Shown: positions 42,504-49,942 of the stretch, one piece after another
Position numbering within the stretch: position 1 is the first letter of the stretch
Layout of the letters: every line of letters starts with the position of its first letter
Program-made: the position numbers and the translations under genes
NCBI GenBank assembly: GCA_016201215.1
Contig: JACQDH010000211.1
Span: 1-49,942, forward strand
Source of the DNA: Acidobacteriota bacterium
GTDB taxonomy: Bacteria > Acidobacteriota > Terriglobia > Acidiferrales > UBA7541
Length of the DNA stretch: 49,942 bases
Direction of reading: 5' to 3'
Notes under the pieces: generated by a model
Database searches by the model: none
What the model saw: the letters and a program-made list of their open reading frames with translations, nothing else
Told to the model about the DNA's origin: nothing

Positions 42504-45500
42504 CTAGAAGATGAACTTCAGACCAAACTGCATATCTCGCGCCCCGAAGAGCACGCCGCTGGCCGACCCCAGGCAGTTGGCGGTAGTGCACAGGGCAAGG
42601 TCAGCCTTGCCGCTAACCCCGTTCATCACGCCCACAAAGTTCGTGTCCTGCCGCAGGACGACCTGGCGGGTTGGTGTCCCGGTCGAGGTCAGCACCCGGT
42701 ATGCAGTCGAGCTGAAGTTGAACCGATTCGCGTGGTTGGCCCGGTTGAGCAGGTTAAATGCTTCCCAGAGAAACCGGACTCTCATCCTTTCGTTAAGGCG
42801 CACGTCTTTCTGGACGCGGAAGTCCACGGTCACGAACCCGGTGGTCGTCAGGGGATTTCGCGGCAGCCATCCGGCACGGAGCGAACCATTGGAGCCGTTG
42901 ATGGACCCGGTGTCCGTCGCGCCCGTGCCGCTGCTGATTCGGCCCGAGACGTTCGGTTGGAAGGGCTGGCCGTCCTGCGCGGTGACGACCCCGTTCAATG
43001 ACCAATCCCCCAACACATGACTTGCCCACGAAGAGCTGGGCCTCCACACCTGGCTTGGCTCCCAGATGAAATACCAGACCAGGCGTTTCTGAACGTCGAA
43101 ATCGGAAAGAGCGTACTCCCGCTTGCGGTCGGCCGTGTCAAAGAACGTCTCGAACCCGCCCGCAAAAGGACTGGCCCCCATCGCCTGGCCTTCGTCTCTG
43201 GCTCTGGAGACGGTGAAGTGAGCCACCTGGGTCAGCCCAAAGCGCGCGCGCTGCGTAAACTGGAAGATCAATCCATGATATAGGGAATTGAGATCGCTCT
43301 GCTGCCGCAGGACCGGCCCCAACCGCGTCCCAGGGGCAACGCCAGGCAGCGTGTCGAACAGCGGCCGAAGCCCTGCATAGAAGGCGGTGGTCCCGAGCAA
43401 GAACCGGTCGGTGGTGATGGTGGTGCTCCCGCTGGGACTGAAAAGGATGTCTATCGTACTCGTGGATGGGTTCAAATTGATGTCGGCAGAGTGGGTCAGG
43501 TGATTTCCGCGGGTGAACAGATAGGTCGCCGAGAGGCTGATGTTGCGCGCGATTTCCTGTTCATACGCGGCATCCACCATCATGATGAAAGGCCGGACGT
43601 AATCTCCAGCCATGAAGTTGACGCCACGGGCGCCAGTAGAGGCTGGCGGAGAAGAAAGAATCGGACCCGGATACTGCGGCCCGGCGGCTAACTGTGCTGT
43701 GTCTGTGGAACTCAGCCTGAAGGTCGGGAGCGCCACGCCGTTCTCCAGCAGGTGTGAGCGGATGATGGCGTTCGGCGTCCGGCCGTAATAGATGCCGCCG
43801 CCCGCCCGCAGCACACTCTTCTGCTTGCCGCCGATGTCCCACGCGATGGCCAGCCGTGGTCCCAGATTGTTCTTATCCTGGTTGATGAACTGCGTTTCGG
43901 GGAACTGCGGGTAACCCAGGATTTGCTGGCCGGCAAAATTGATAGGGCTGACCTCCGGCATCTTCTGGAATTCATAGCGCAGACCGACATTGACCGTGAC
44001 GGTCGGCCGCCACTTAAACGTATCTTGGACAAAAAAATTGTAGTCCGTGGTGGTGAAGAACAACGAACCCGCCTGGCCGCGCGTGTCAAAGGCCTGCGTG
44101 TAGGTGGACCAGTGTTTGCCCGTCCGGGTTCCATCCGCCACCGGCGCGCAGCTCGTGACGCCTCTCGGGCAATCCAGGGCAAGAGCCGACACGCTGGTGT
44201 AGTCGAATTGCCCGCCACCATTCCGGATGTTAGTGGTCTTGTCACGAACGTAGTTGATGTCCAAACCGAACTTCCAAGTGTGGCGTCCGACCATCCAGGA
44301 GAAGGTATCGGTCCATTGGAACCGCTTTTCGTCCGGCCAGGCCGGTCGGGGCAGGAATTCGGACATCCCGAAGCTGATCCCGTTGGAAATGGTCGTCCGC
44401 GGGTCGAGCGAATTCGGCGTCTGGAACTCGAAGTCTCGCCCGTATTGAAACTGCGCCTGGTTGACCATGCGCGGGTTGAGGACCGAGTTCAGCCGAAAGA
44501 GCAAAATGTCAGTCTTGACGCCGTCCAAGCCGTTATCCTCTGCGGAGCGGTTCAAGATCTGCTGGGTTTGGATGCCGCTCGGGGACTTCCACCGATGCCA
44601 GTTATAAGAGCCCGTAACGTTGTGCCTGGGATTGATCACCCAATCCAGTTTGCCCAGCGCGACATTGTTGATGCGCTTCCGCGGGTTCTGCGTGTTCAGC
44701 GACTGAAAGTAATTCAGCAGTGCGGTACAGTTCGCGGCCGGAGGAAGGGGCGTGCCGCTGGCGCAGGAAGTCGAAAAGGTGGAGAAGAAAAGCGTGCCGC
44801 TGGGAGCCGACAGGTAAGTCTCGGTCCGGTGTTGCTGGTCGAAGTTGCCGAAGAAGAAGAGTTTGTCCTTGACGAAGGGCATTCCGAGCGAGAGTCCATA
44901 CTGTTGCCGGCGGTCTTTGTTCTTCACTGGACTGGTCGTGGTACCGGCGGTGACAAACAGCGTGGGCTCGCGGGCTTGGATGGCGTCGTCGCGGATGTAG
45001 TAGAAAACGTCGCCGTGCATCTCATTGCTCCCGGACTTGGTCACCGCGTTCAGCGTGCCGCCCGCGGCGCGGCCAGACTCGGCGGAGAAAGTGCTGAGGC
45101 CAACTTGGAACTCCTTCACCGCGTCCTGGCTGTAGATGTAGGCGGTGCGGGTGCGCCCGCGCGGTTCGGAGAAGAACGCCTGGTTGTTATCGGCGCCGTC
45201 CACTGTATTGTTGTTCAGCAGGCCGGAGATGCCGCGGCTGCTGATCAGGCCAAAGGTGCCGTCTGGGCTGACTCCCGGGGTCAGCAGCACGAAGTTGTCC
45301 CAGCGTCGGCCAGTGAGAGGCAACTGATCGATCTGTCTCTGGCCAACCGTGCTGGTGACCTCCACTTTTTCCGGCTCGGTGATGGGCGCCTCGCCCGTCA
45401 CGGTGATGACCTCGGTGACCGCGGCAATCCTCATTTCGAGGTTTGCGGTCGCAGTCGAGCCGACCTCGACGCGGATTCCCGTCCGCTTGAGCGTAGCGAA

Positions 45501-45788
45501 GCCCGGGGCCGAAACCGTCACTTCGTAGAGGCCGGGCTGCAGGAGCACGGCGCGATAGTCTCCCTGCGCATCGGTTTCCAGTTCGCGGCTGACATTGGTC
45601 TCAACGTTTCGCACGGTCACCTTTACCGACGGCACCACGCCGCCCTTCTCATCCGTGACGCGGCCTTGGATCGAGCCACTGCCGGCCGATTGTGCGCTGG
45701 CGCTCGTGGCCAAGCTCAGGACGAGGCATAGCAAGAAAAAGGAAATCCACAACGGACAAGAATGTCGAAGCAGTCGCATTGTCGCCAT
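42504..45788 (-). CDS. Oar-like TonB-dependent receptor with carboxypeptidase-regulatory domain
   Basis: 1094 aa outer-membrane protein. ATG 45788 lies five bases after AGGAGG. A signal peptide covers residues 1-33 (ending SASAQ). Residues ~38-120 form a carboxypeptidase-regulatory-like beta-sandwich (GSIQGRVTDEKGGVVPSVKV, YRAVLLQPGLYEVTV), then a TonB plug (VDGADNNQAFF, GGTLNAVTKSGSNEMHG) and a large beta-barrel ending in a C-terminal Phe (QFGLKFIF), as needed for BAM assembly. Such receptors are numerous in Acidobacteriota and are thought to import glycans or other large solutes. No neighbouring catabolic genes point to the substrate. The gene is monocistronic with its own promoter and two terminators. 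Confidence 0.92.
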   Translation of the reverse strand: MATMRLLRHSCPLWISFFLLCLVLSLATSASAQSAGSGSIQGRVTDEKGGVVPSVKVTVRNVETNVSRELETDAQGDYRAVLLQPGLYEVTVSAPGFATLKRTGIRVEVGSTATANLEMRIAAVTEVITVTGEAPITEPEKVEVTSTVGQRQIDQLPLTGRRWDNFVLLTPGVSPDGTFGLISSRGISGLLNNNTVDGADNNQAFFSEPRGRTRTAYIYSQDAVKEFQVGLSTFSAESGRAAGGTLNAVTKSGSNEMHGDVFYYIRDDAIQAREPTLFVTAGTTTSPVKNKDRRQQYGLSLGMPFVKDKLFFFGNFDQQHRTETYLSAPSGTLFFSTFSTSCASGTPLPPAANCTALLNYFQSLNTQNPRKRINNVALGKLDWVINPRHNVTGSYNWHRWKSPSGIQTQQILNRSAEDNGLDGVKTDILLFRLNSVLNPRMVNQAQFQYGRDFEFQTPNSLDPRTTISNGISFGMSEFLPRPAWPDEKRFQWTDTFSWMVGRHTWKFGLDINYVRDKTTNIRNGGGQFDYTSVSALALDCPRGVTSCAPVADGTRTGKHWSTYTQAFDTRGQAGSLFFTTTDYNFFVQDTFKWRPTVTVNVGLRYEFQKMPEVSPINFAGQQILGYPQFPETQFINQDKNNLGPRLAIAWDIGGKQKSVLRAGGGIYYGRTPNAIIRSHLLENGVALPTFRLSSTDTAQLAAGPQYPGPILSSPPASTGARGVNFMAGDYVRPFIMMVDAAYEQEIARNISLSATYLFTRGNHLTHSADINLNPSTSTIDILFSPSGSTTITTDRFLLGTTAFYAGLRPLFDTLPGVAPGTRLGPVLRQQSDLNSLYHGLIFQFTQRARFGLTQVAHFTVSRARDEGQAMGASPFAGGFETFFDTADRKREYALSDFDVQKRLVWYFIWEPSQVWRPSSSWASHVLGDWSLNGVVTAQDGQPFQPNVSGRISSGTGATDTGSINGSNGSLRAGWLPRNPLTTTGFVTVDFRVQKDVRLNERMRVRFLWEAFNLLNRANHANRFNFSSTAYRVLTSTGTPTRQVVLRQDTNFVGVMNGVSGKADLALCTTANCLGSASGVLFGARDMQFGLKFIF

Positions 45789-45923
45789 GACGGCCTCCTA
45801 AGATTAGGTTCGGGACTTGCCGGGCGCGGATAGACAAACACATGCACACGCCCTCGGCGGCGAGAATCCGGAGGTTTAGCTCGTACGTCGAAACCAACAA
45901 CACCTCCACCCCTGTTGCTTGGC

Positions 45924-45953
45924 AATCTAGTGATACGGCCCCCCCTTTGTCAA
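45924..45953 (-). promoter_or_regulatory. Promoter of the TonB-dependent receptor gene
   Basis: Minus strand TTGACA (45953-45948), 18-base spacer containing a G7 run, TAGATT (45929-45924). Confidence 0.5.
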
Positions 45954-46109
45954 GCAGTACGATGCCGCAATTCGATGCTGCTGTGGATTCTGGCCCGAGG
46001 AACGCTCGGCGAGGGGGGTGTTCATACGACCTCCGCGTCTCTAATCAGTGCGAGCAGCGGCGCCGCTCGCGGAATTCCGCCGGTGCGGGTTGTGGCCGGA
46101 CGCCCCGGC

Positions 46110-46138
46110 TTGAGGTTTGGCGGTGTCTGCGCTAGAGT
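46110..46138 (+). promoter_or_regulatory. Promoter of hpt
   Basis: TTGAGG (46110-46115), 17-base spacer, TAGAGT (46133-46138), about 60 bases before the hpt start. Confidence 0.55.
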
Positions 46139-46200
46139 AACGGCCTTTCTCGCTGCGCCGAGGTCTCGGGACGCAGACGAATTCCGCAGAGGGTGGTCTG

Positions 46201-46749
46201 TTGAAGGCGCCAGCCAGCGGCCAAGAGCACTTGAAGATTCTGTTGCGTCGCGGCGCTATTCAGCGGCGCGTGCGCGAGATGGCCCGACAGATCTCGCGCG
46301 ATTTCCACGGCCAGCGCGTGCACCTGATCGGCGTGCTCAAGGGCGCCTCGATTTTTCTTTCCGACCTGATCCGGCATATGCGCGTAGAAGTCTCGCTCGA
46401 CTTCATGGCCGTCTCGAGCTACGGGAAGGGAAGCCAGTCCTCCGGCCAGGTGCGGTTGACCAAGGATTTGGATACGAGCATCGAAGGCCTGAACGTCATC
46501 CTCGTAGAAGACATCCTGGACACCGGGCTGACGTTGAACTACCTGGTGCGCGTTCTGCAGCAACGCAAGCCCAAGACGCTGCGCATCGCCGCGCTGCTCG
46601 ATAAGCCGGAGCGACGCATCAAGGAAGTCAAAGCCGACTATGTAGGCTTCCAGATCCCCAATGAGTTCGTGGTCGGCTACGGCCTGGATTATGCCGAGCG
46701 CTACCGGAATCTGAGAGACGTTTGCATCCTTTCGCTGCCGCCGGAATAG
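46201..46749 (+). CDS. hpt: Hypoxanthine phosphoribosyltransferase
   Basis: 182 aa, normal length. The PRPP-binding loop VILVEDILDTGLT is at 99-111, preceded by LKGASIFLSDL and SYGKGSQSSGQV, the flexible-loop region of HPRT. IPNEFVVGYGLDYAERYRNL is the conserved C-terminal block. It salvages hypoxanthine (and probably guanine) to IMP/GMP. The start is TTG 46201, preceded by AGAGGGTGG at suitable distance. rpiB follows after 18 bases, so the two are probably co-transcribed. Confidence 0.93.
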   Translation: MKAPASGQEHLKILLRRGAIQRRVREMARQISRDFHGQRVHLIGVLKGASIFLSDLIRHMRVEVSLDFMAVSSYGKGSQSSGQVRLTKDLDTSIEGLNVILVEDILDTGLTLNYLVRVLQQRKPKTLRIAALLDKPERRIKEVKADYVGFQIPNEFVVGYGLDYAERYRNLRDVCILSLPPE

Positions 46750-46767
46750 CGTCCCCCTGAAATTGTG

Positions 46768-47403
46768 ATGAGGCCTGTTCTCACCAACGCGGACCTAGAA
46801 GGCGTCGCCGCGGGCGGCGAGGTGACCATCACGCCGGGCACGCTGGTTACCCCGCTGGCGCGCGAGGAGGCGGAGCGCCGCCGGATTACCCTCCGCGTCG
46901 CCGAACCAGCACCCGAGGGAAGCCAGTCGGGCGGGACGCACGCGGGGCGGCGCGTTGTGGCTATCGGCGCCGACCACGGCGGCTACGAACTGAAGGAACA
47001 GCTCAAGGGTCATCTGCGTGACTGGGGCTATCCGGTGCTGGACCTGGGCACCGAGAGCACCGCCGCAGTGGATTATCCGGATTTCGCCGAGGCCGTGGCC
47101 AACGCGATTGCGCGCGGCGAGGCCTGGCGCGGCGTGGTGATCGACAGCGCGGGCATCGGCAGCTCGATCGCCGCCAACAAGGTGCCGGGAGTGCGCGCGG
47201 CGCTGTGCTATGATAGGGCCACCGCGCGCAACAGCCGCGAGCACAACGACGCGAATCTGCTCTCGCTCGGCGCGCGCATGATTCCGGCCGAAGCCGCGCG
47301 CGAGATTCTGGCCATCTGGCTGGAGATGCCGTTTGCGGGGGGACGCCACCAGCGGCGCGTGGACAAGATCCGCGCCATTGAGGTGCGCCACACGAAGACG
47401 TAA
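46768..47403 (+). CDS. rpiB: RpiB-type sugar-phosphate isomerase with N-terminal extension
   Basis: 211 aa from ATG 46768 (GTG just before it is possible). Residues ~63-205 are RpiB/LacAB-like (IGADHGGYELKEQL, LDLGTESTAAVDYPDFA, IAANKVPGVRAAL, then ARNSREHNDANLLSLG). The first ~45 residues (VLTNADLEGVAAGG, TITPGTLVTPLAREEA) form an extra segment of the type found on enzymes of bacterial microcompartment loci. The active-site loop, normally with Cys in CGTGIG, reads IDSAGIGSS: Cys is replaced by Asp (D126). It interconverts ribose-5-P/ribulose-5-P or a related pair; the substitution makes the substrate uncertain. It sits between hpt and deoC. Confidence 0.85.
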   Translation: MRPVLTNADLEGVAAGGEVTITPGTLVTPLAREEAERRRITLRVAEPAPEGSQSGGTHAGRRVVAIGADHGGYELKEQLKGHLRDWGYPVLDLGTESTAAVDYPDFAEAVANAIARGEAWRGVVIDSAGIGSSIAANKVPGVRAALCYDRATARNSREHNDANLLSLGARMIPAEAAREILAIWLEMPFAGGRHQRRVDKIRAIEVRHTKT

Positions 47404-47476
47404 CGCTGGCTTCCAGCTGGCGGGTCTGCCCGGTAGCACGGAGCGGGAAATCGTCGGCAAGATGCCGGCGCGACGC
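47402..47476. repeat. Palindromic intergenic repeat, copies 6 and 7 in inverted pair
   Basis: ACGCTGGCTTCCAGCTGGCG (from 47403) and GTCGGCAAGATGCCGGCGCG (47453-47472) face each other between rpiB and deoC, as copies 2 and 3 do at 25096-25153. Confidence 0.5.
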
Positions 47477-47552
47477 GGCACCCCAAAGCAGGTTGTGGCG
47501 CGCCCAAACGCGCTGCTAGAACCCTCGCAGGGGGCCGCGGAAGGAAGCGAAT

Positions 47553-48515
47553 TTGGACCAGCGGCAACTCGAACAACTCGTCCATGCCGTGACCGAGGAG
47601 ATTCTGCGCTACCTAGGAACAGCGAAGGGCTCGGCGCAGGCCGGACTCGAATCGGAGGGGGAAATCTGCCTCGGCTGCGAACATAACTGCGTCGAGAAGT
47701 GTTCCCGCAAGACCCGCCTGGTCATCGACGCCGGCGCCGACCGCATCTCCGCCGGCCCCGCCGTGGGCCAGGTGGACGGTGCCGTTGCCGGGCTGATTGA
47801 CCACACGCTGCTCAAGCCAGAAGCCTCGCGCGACGACATCCGCAAGCTGTGCCAGGAAGCGATGCGCTTCGGTTTTGCTTCGGTGTGCATCAATCCTTGG
47901 TATGTGCCGCTGGCCGCCGAGCGGCTCCGCCGCTCGAAGGTGAAGGTCTGCACCGTAGCCGGGTTCCCGCTGGGCGCCACCCTTCCGCAGGTGAAGATTT
48001 ACGAGGCCGAAGAAGCCATCAAGCTGGGCGCCCAGGAAGTGGACATGGTCATTAACGTCGGCGCGCTCAAGTCCGGCCAGGACGACGTAGTGGAACTCGA
48101 CGTCCGCGGCGTGGTCGAAGCCTGCCACCGCGGCGGCGCCATCTGCAAAGTAATCCTGGAAACTGCGCTGCTCACGATTGAAGAAAAGGTCCGCGCCTGC
48201 GTCGCTTGCAAGAAAGCCGGAGCGGATTTTGTGAAGACCTCAACCGGGTTCGGCCCCGCGGGCGCTACTGCCGAGGATGTCGCCCTGATGCGCGCCGTGG
48301 TGGGCGCCCAGATCGGCGTCAAGGCCGCCGGAGGCATCCGCACCCTGGAAGATTTGAAGAAGATGGTCAGTGCCGGCGCCACGCGCATCGGGGCCAGCGC
48401 CAGCGTGCGCATCCTCGAAGAAGCCCGCGTACCCCTGCCCGAGGCCGGGCGACTCGAACGGCAGATGCCCTACGCCTCCGCCACGGCGGCAGGATCGCCC
48501 GCGCCGTCCTACTAG
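47553..48515 (+). CDS. deoC: Deoxyribose-phosphate aldolase with N-terminal helix and Cys4 extension
   Basis: 320 aa, about 80-90 longer than free DeoC. The catalytic barrel starts near residue 80 ([11 protein letters not shown]). Schiff-base K228 is in [10 protein letters not shown]257 in VKAAGGIRT, and D164 in VDMVINVG. The N-terminus is a short amphipathic helix ([20 protein letters not shown]) followed by a Gly/Ala/Ser linker and C39-x2-C42-x3-C46-x3-C50 ([12 protein letters not shown]), a possible metal-binding element. A helix plus linker is the layout of encapsulation peptides, and a deoC/rpiB pairing is known from sugar-phosphate-utilising microcompartment loci. No shell protein gene is in the window. 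The start is TTG 47553, after GGAAGG. Confidence 0.9.
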   Translation: MDQRQLEQLVHAVTEEILRYLGTAKGSAQAGLESEGEICLGCEHNCVEKCSRKTRLVIDAGADRISAGPAVGQVDGAVAGLIDHTLLKPEASRDDIRKLCQEAMRFGFASVCINPWYVPLAAERLRRSKVKVCTVAGFPLGATLPQVKIYEAEEAIKLGAQEVDMVINVGALKSGQDDVVELDVRGVVEACHRGGAICKVILETALLTIEEKVRACVACKKAGADFVKTSTGFGPAGATAEDVALMRAVVGAQIGVKAAGGIRTLEDLKKMVSAGATRIGASASVRILEEARVPLPEAGRLERQMPYASATAAGSPAPSY

Positions 48516-48570
48516 GCCCGTCCTCATTTTCCTTTTGCGAGCCGCTCTTCATCGAGCCGGCGGCGTCGCC

Positions 48571-48579
48571 TGTTATAAT
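48571..48579 (+). promoter_or_regulatory. Extended -10 promoter of the GAF-SpoIIE gene
   Basis: TGT followed by a perfect TATAAT (48574-48579). There is no good -35 at 16-18 bases, as is usual for extended -10 promoters. It lies 41 bases before ATG 48621. Confidence 0.5.
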
Positions 48580-48620
48580 GATCCGACATCTTTTGGAGCG
48601 CGTAAGCAGACTTGTATTTG

Positions 48621-49942
48621 ATGGACCCTGTCGAAACCAATGCGGGCATGGCGCCGGCCGATGCGGGCGGCGCGGCCAGACCGTATTCCACCGAGATCCT
48701 GGCCACGCTGGCCGAGGCCGGCGAGGAAATCAACGCCTCGCTCGATCTCGACGACGTGTTGTCCCGGATCGCGGCGCTCGTGCAGCGCCTGATTGACTAT
48801 GAAATCTTCAGCGTGATGCTGCTCGACGAAACCAGCCAGCGCCTCTACCACTGCTTCGCCATCGGCTACAGCCGCGAGATTGTCGAAAACTGGCGCATCC
48901 CAGTGGGACAGGGCATCACCGGAACGGCCGCGGCCACGGGCCACGCGGTCCGCGTCAGCGACGTCACCAAGGATCCGCGCTACATCAACGCGATCGACAG
49001 TGTGCGTTCGGAGCTTGCTGTGCCCCTGATGGTCAAGGGCAAATGCATTGGCGTGCTCGACATCCAGAGCCGCCAGCTCGACTATTTTACCCCTGACCAG
49101 CAGAACATCCTCACCCTGCTGGCCAGCCGGCTGGCCGTGGCCGTTGAAAATGCGCGCCTGTTCGAGCGCGTGCGCCGGCAGGCCGACACGCTGCTGCTGC
49201 TCAACGAGGTGGGCCGCGAGGCCAACTCTATCCTCGATGTCGCGGAGCTGCTCCGCCGCGCCGCCGAACTGGTGAAACGCGTCATCGACTATCAGATTCT
49301 GAGCATCCTGCTCTACGACGACCGGCAGAACATGTTCCGCCACCGCCTGGACGTGAAGTATGGCGAGAGCTCGCAGGGGAAGTTGCGCTGCGCCGCCACC
49401 GAGGGCATTGTGGGCGCCGCGGCCGTTTCGCACCTGCCGGTGTTGGTACCCGACGTCACCGCCGACCCGCGCTATCTGATGGTGAACCCGGAAACGCGGT
49501 CCGAGCTGGCCATCCCCATGATCCACAAAAACCGCGTGATCGGGGTGCTGGACCTGGAAAGCCCGCAGTTGAACTATTTCACCGAAGAGCACGTCCAGAT
49601 GCTTTCGATCCTCGCGGCGCACCTGGCTGTGTCGCTGGAAAATGCGCGGCTCTACGAGCAGGTGGCGCGGGGTGAGTCCCGCCTGGAGCGCGAACTGCAG
49701 GCGGCCCAGCGCATGCAGGGTGCCCTGCTCCGGGCCGTGCCTGCCGATGATTACGGCCTCGACATCGCCGCGCGTTACGTCTCCGCTCGCGAAGTCTGCG
49801 GCGACCTCTACGACTTCCTGCGCTACGGCCCGCAGCAGTTGGGCATCGCCCTGGGCGACGTCAGCGGAAAGGGCAGCGCGGCCGCCCTCTATGGCGCCGT
49901 GGCCATTGGCATCTTGCGGAGTCTTGGCCCGCAGAAGCTGCA
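48621..49942 (+). CDS. GAF-GAF-SpoIIE (PP2C-type) serine phosphatase, 3' end cut by window
   Basis: The first 440 residues are visible. Two GAF domains lie at about 30-180 and 205-350; each ends in the same pattern (IGVLDIQSRQLDYFTPDQQ; IGVLDLESPQLNYFTEEH), so they are duplicates. A short helical linker (ELQAAQRMQGALL) leads into a SpoIIE/RsbU phosphatase domain with the metal-binding motifs VCGDLYDF and GDVSGKGSAAAL. Proteins of this type dephosphorylate anti-sigma-factor antagonists in partner-switching cascades, the GAF domains sensing small ligands or redox state. Any further motifs lie beyond the window. It is transcribed from its own extended -10 promoter and is not coupled to deoC. Confidence 0.9.
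   Translation, partial: MDPVETNAGMAPADAGGAARPYSTEILATLAEAGEEINASLDLDDVLSRIAALVQRLIDYEIFSVMLLDETSQRLYHCFAIGYSREIVENWRIPVGQGITGTAAATGHAVRVSDVTKDPRYINAIDSVRSELAVPLMVKGKCIGVLDIQSRQLDYFTPDQQNILTLLASRLAVAVENARLFERVRRQADTLLLLNEVGREANSILDVAELLRRAAELVKRVIDYQILSILLYDDRQNMFRHRLDVKYGESSQGKLRCAATEGIVGAAAVSHLPVLVPDVTADPRYLMVNPETRSELAIPMIHKNRVIGVLDLESPQLNYFTEEHVQMLSILAAHLAVSLENARLYEQVARGESRLERELQAAQRMQGALLRAVPADDYGLDIAARYVSAREVCGDLYDFLRYGPQQLGIALGDVSGKGSAAALYGAVAIGILRSLGPQKL

Larger units (their letters stand above)
45789..46200. other. 412-base divergent intergenic region
   Basis: Carries the receptor promoter (45924-45953) with about 130 bases of leader, and the hpt promoter (46110-46138). No gene is seen; short open frames in it lack ribosome sites. 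Confidence 0.5.

Noticed and set aside
43923-45731. 602-codon plus-strand frame opposite the TonB-dependent receptor
   Set aside because: The receptor frame has a signal peptide, domains and terminators; the opposite frame has none of these.

Overview
The window is strongly GC-rich and reads as chromosomal DNA from a Gram-negative bacterium, most likely a member of the Acidobacteriota. The evidence is a large Oar-type TonB-dependent receptor with a carboxypeptidase-regulatory-like domain, a complete hopanoid operon, lipid A-type genes (lpxD and an LpxL-like acyltransferase), PilZ proteins, an ECF sigma cassette, and many small palindromic intergenic repeats of the GCCGGC type. The phylum call is an inference from gene content. 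There is no rRNA, prophage, CRISPR array or plasmid function; the only RNA gene is tRNA-Lys(TTT) at 41915-41989.

Layout. At 1-3031 lie the tip of a possible IS630-type gene, a PilZ remnant, a threonine/serine dehydratase, an MFS transporter and a PilZ protein. At 3083-14013 is a minus-strand block: a SpoIVB-type (S55) peptidase-domain protein with a secreted beta-propeller protein, then a surface-glycan region with a GT2 polyprenyl-phosphate sugar synthase, two tandem paralogous polytopic GT-C-like proteins, a frameshifted GT39 gene and a His/Met-rich secreted protein. aroA follows at 14255. At 15663-19140 is a five-gene cassette: ECF sigma, zf-HC2 anti-sigma, B-box/TM protein, small LiaI-like protein and DUF4097-like protein, with a candidate autoregulatory GGAAC-N17-CGTT promoter. 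At 19601-25020 lie a flippase-like membrane protein, nrdR, a GNAT enzyme, a degenerate alpha/beta-hydrolase and an ArnT-like transferase.

At 25232-38116 is an envelope-lipid region. An LpxL-like acyltransferase and lpxD precede the hopanoid operon shc-hpnH-hpnA-hpnG-mdr1-mdr2-hpnCD-hpnE. Every step from farnesyl diphosphate to adenosylhopane and onward to ribosylhopane is represented. Two features stand out: HpnC and HpnD are one fused polypeptide, and two zinc-type MDR dehydrogenases sit between hpnG and hpnCD, coupled by overlapping codons, which makes them candidates for a late side-chain reduction step.

At 38190-49942 lie a decayed BNR-repeat gene, a small ABM-type protein, a Cys-rich protein, a DUF72 protein, a decayed ribosome hibernation factor gene, tRNA-Lys, the TonB-dependent receptor with paired terminators, hpt, an rpiB/deoC pair with unusual N-terminal extensions resembling sugar-phosphate microcompartment enzymes, and a GAF-GAF-SpoIIE phosphatase cut off by the window end.

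At least three genes are broken by single-base or deletion/frameshift events (GT39, BNR, hibernation factor). Either this locus is decaying or the underlying assembly has indel errors; reads would settle which.
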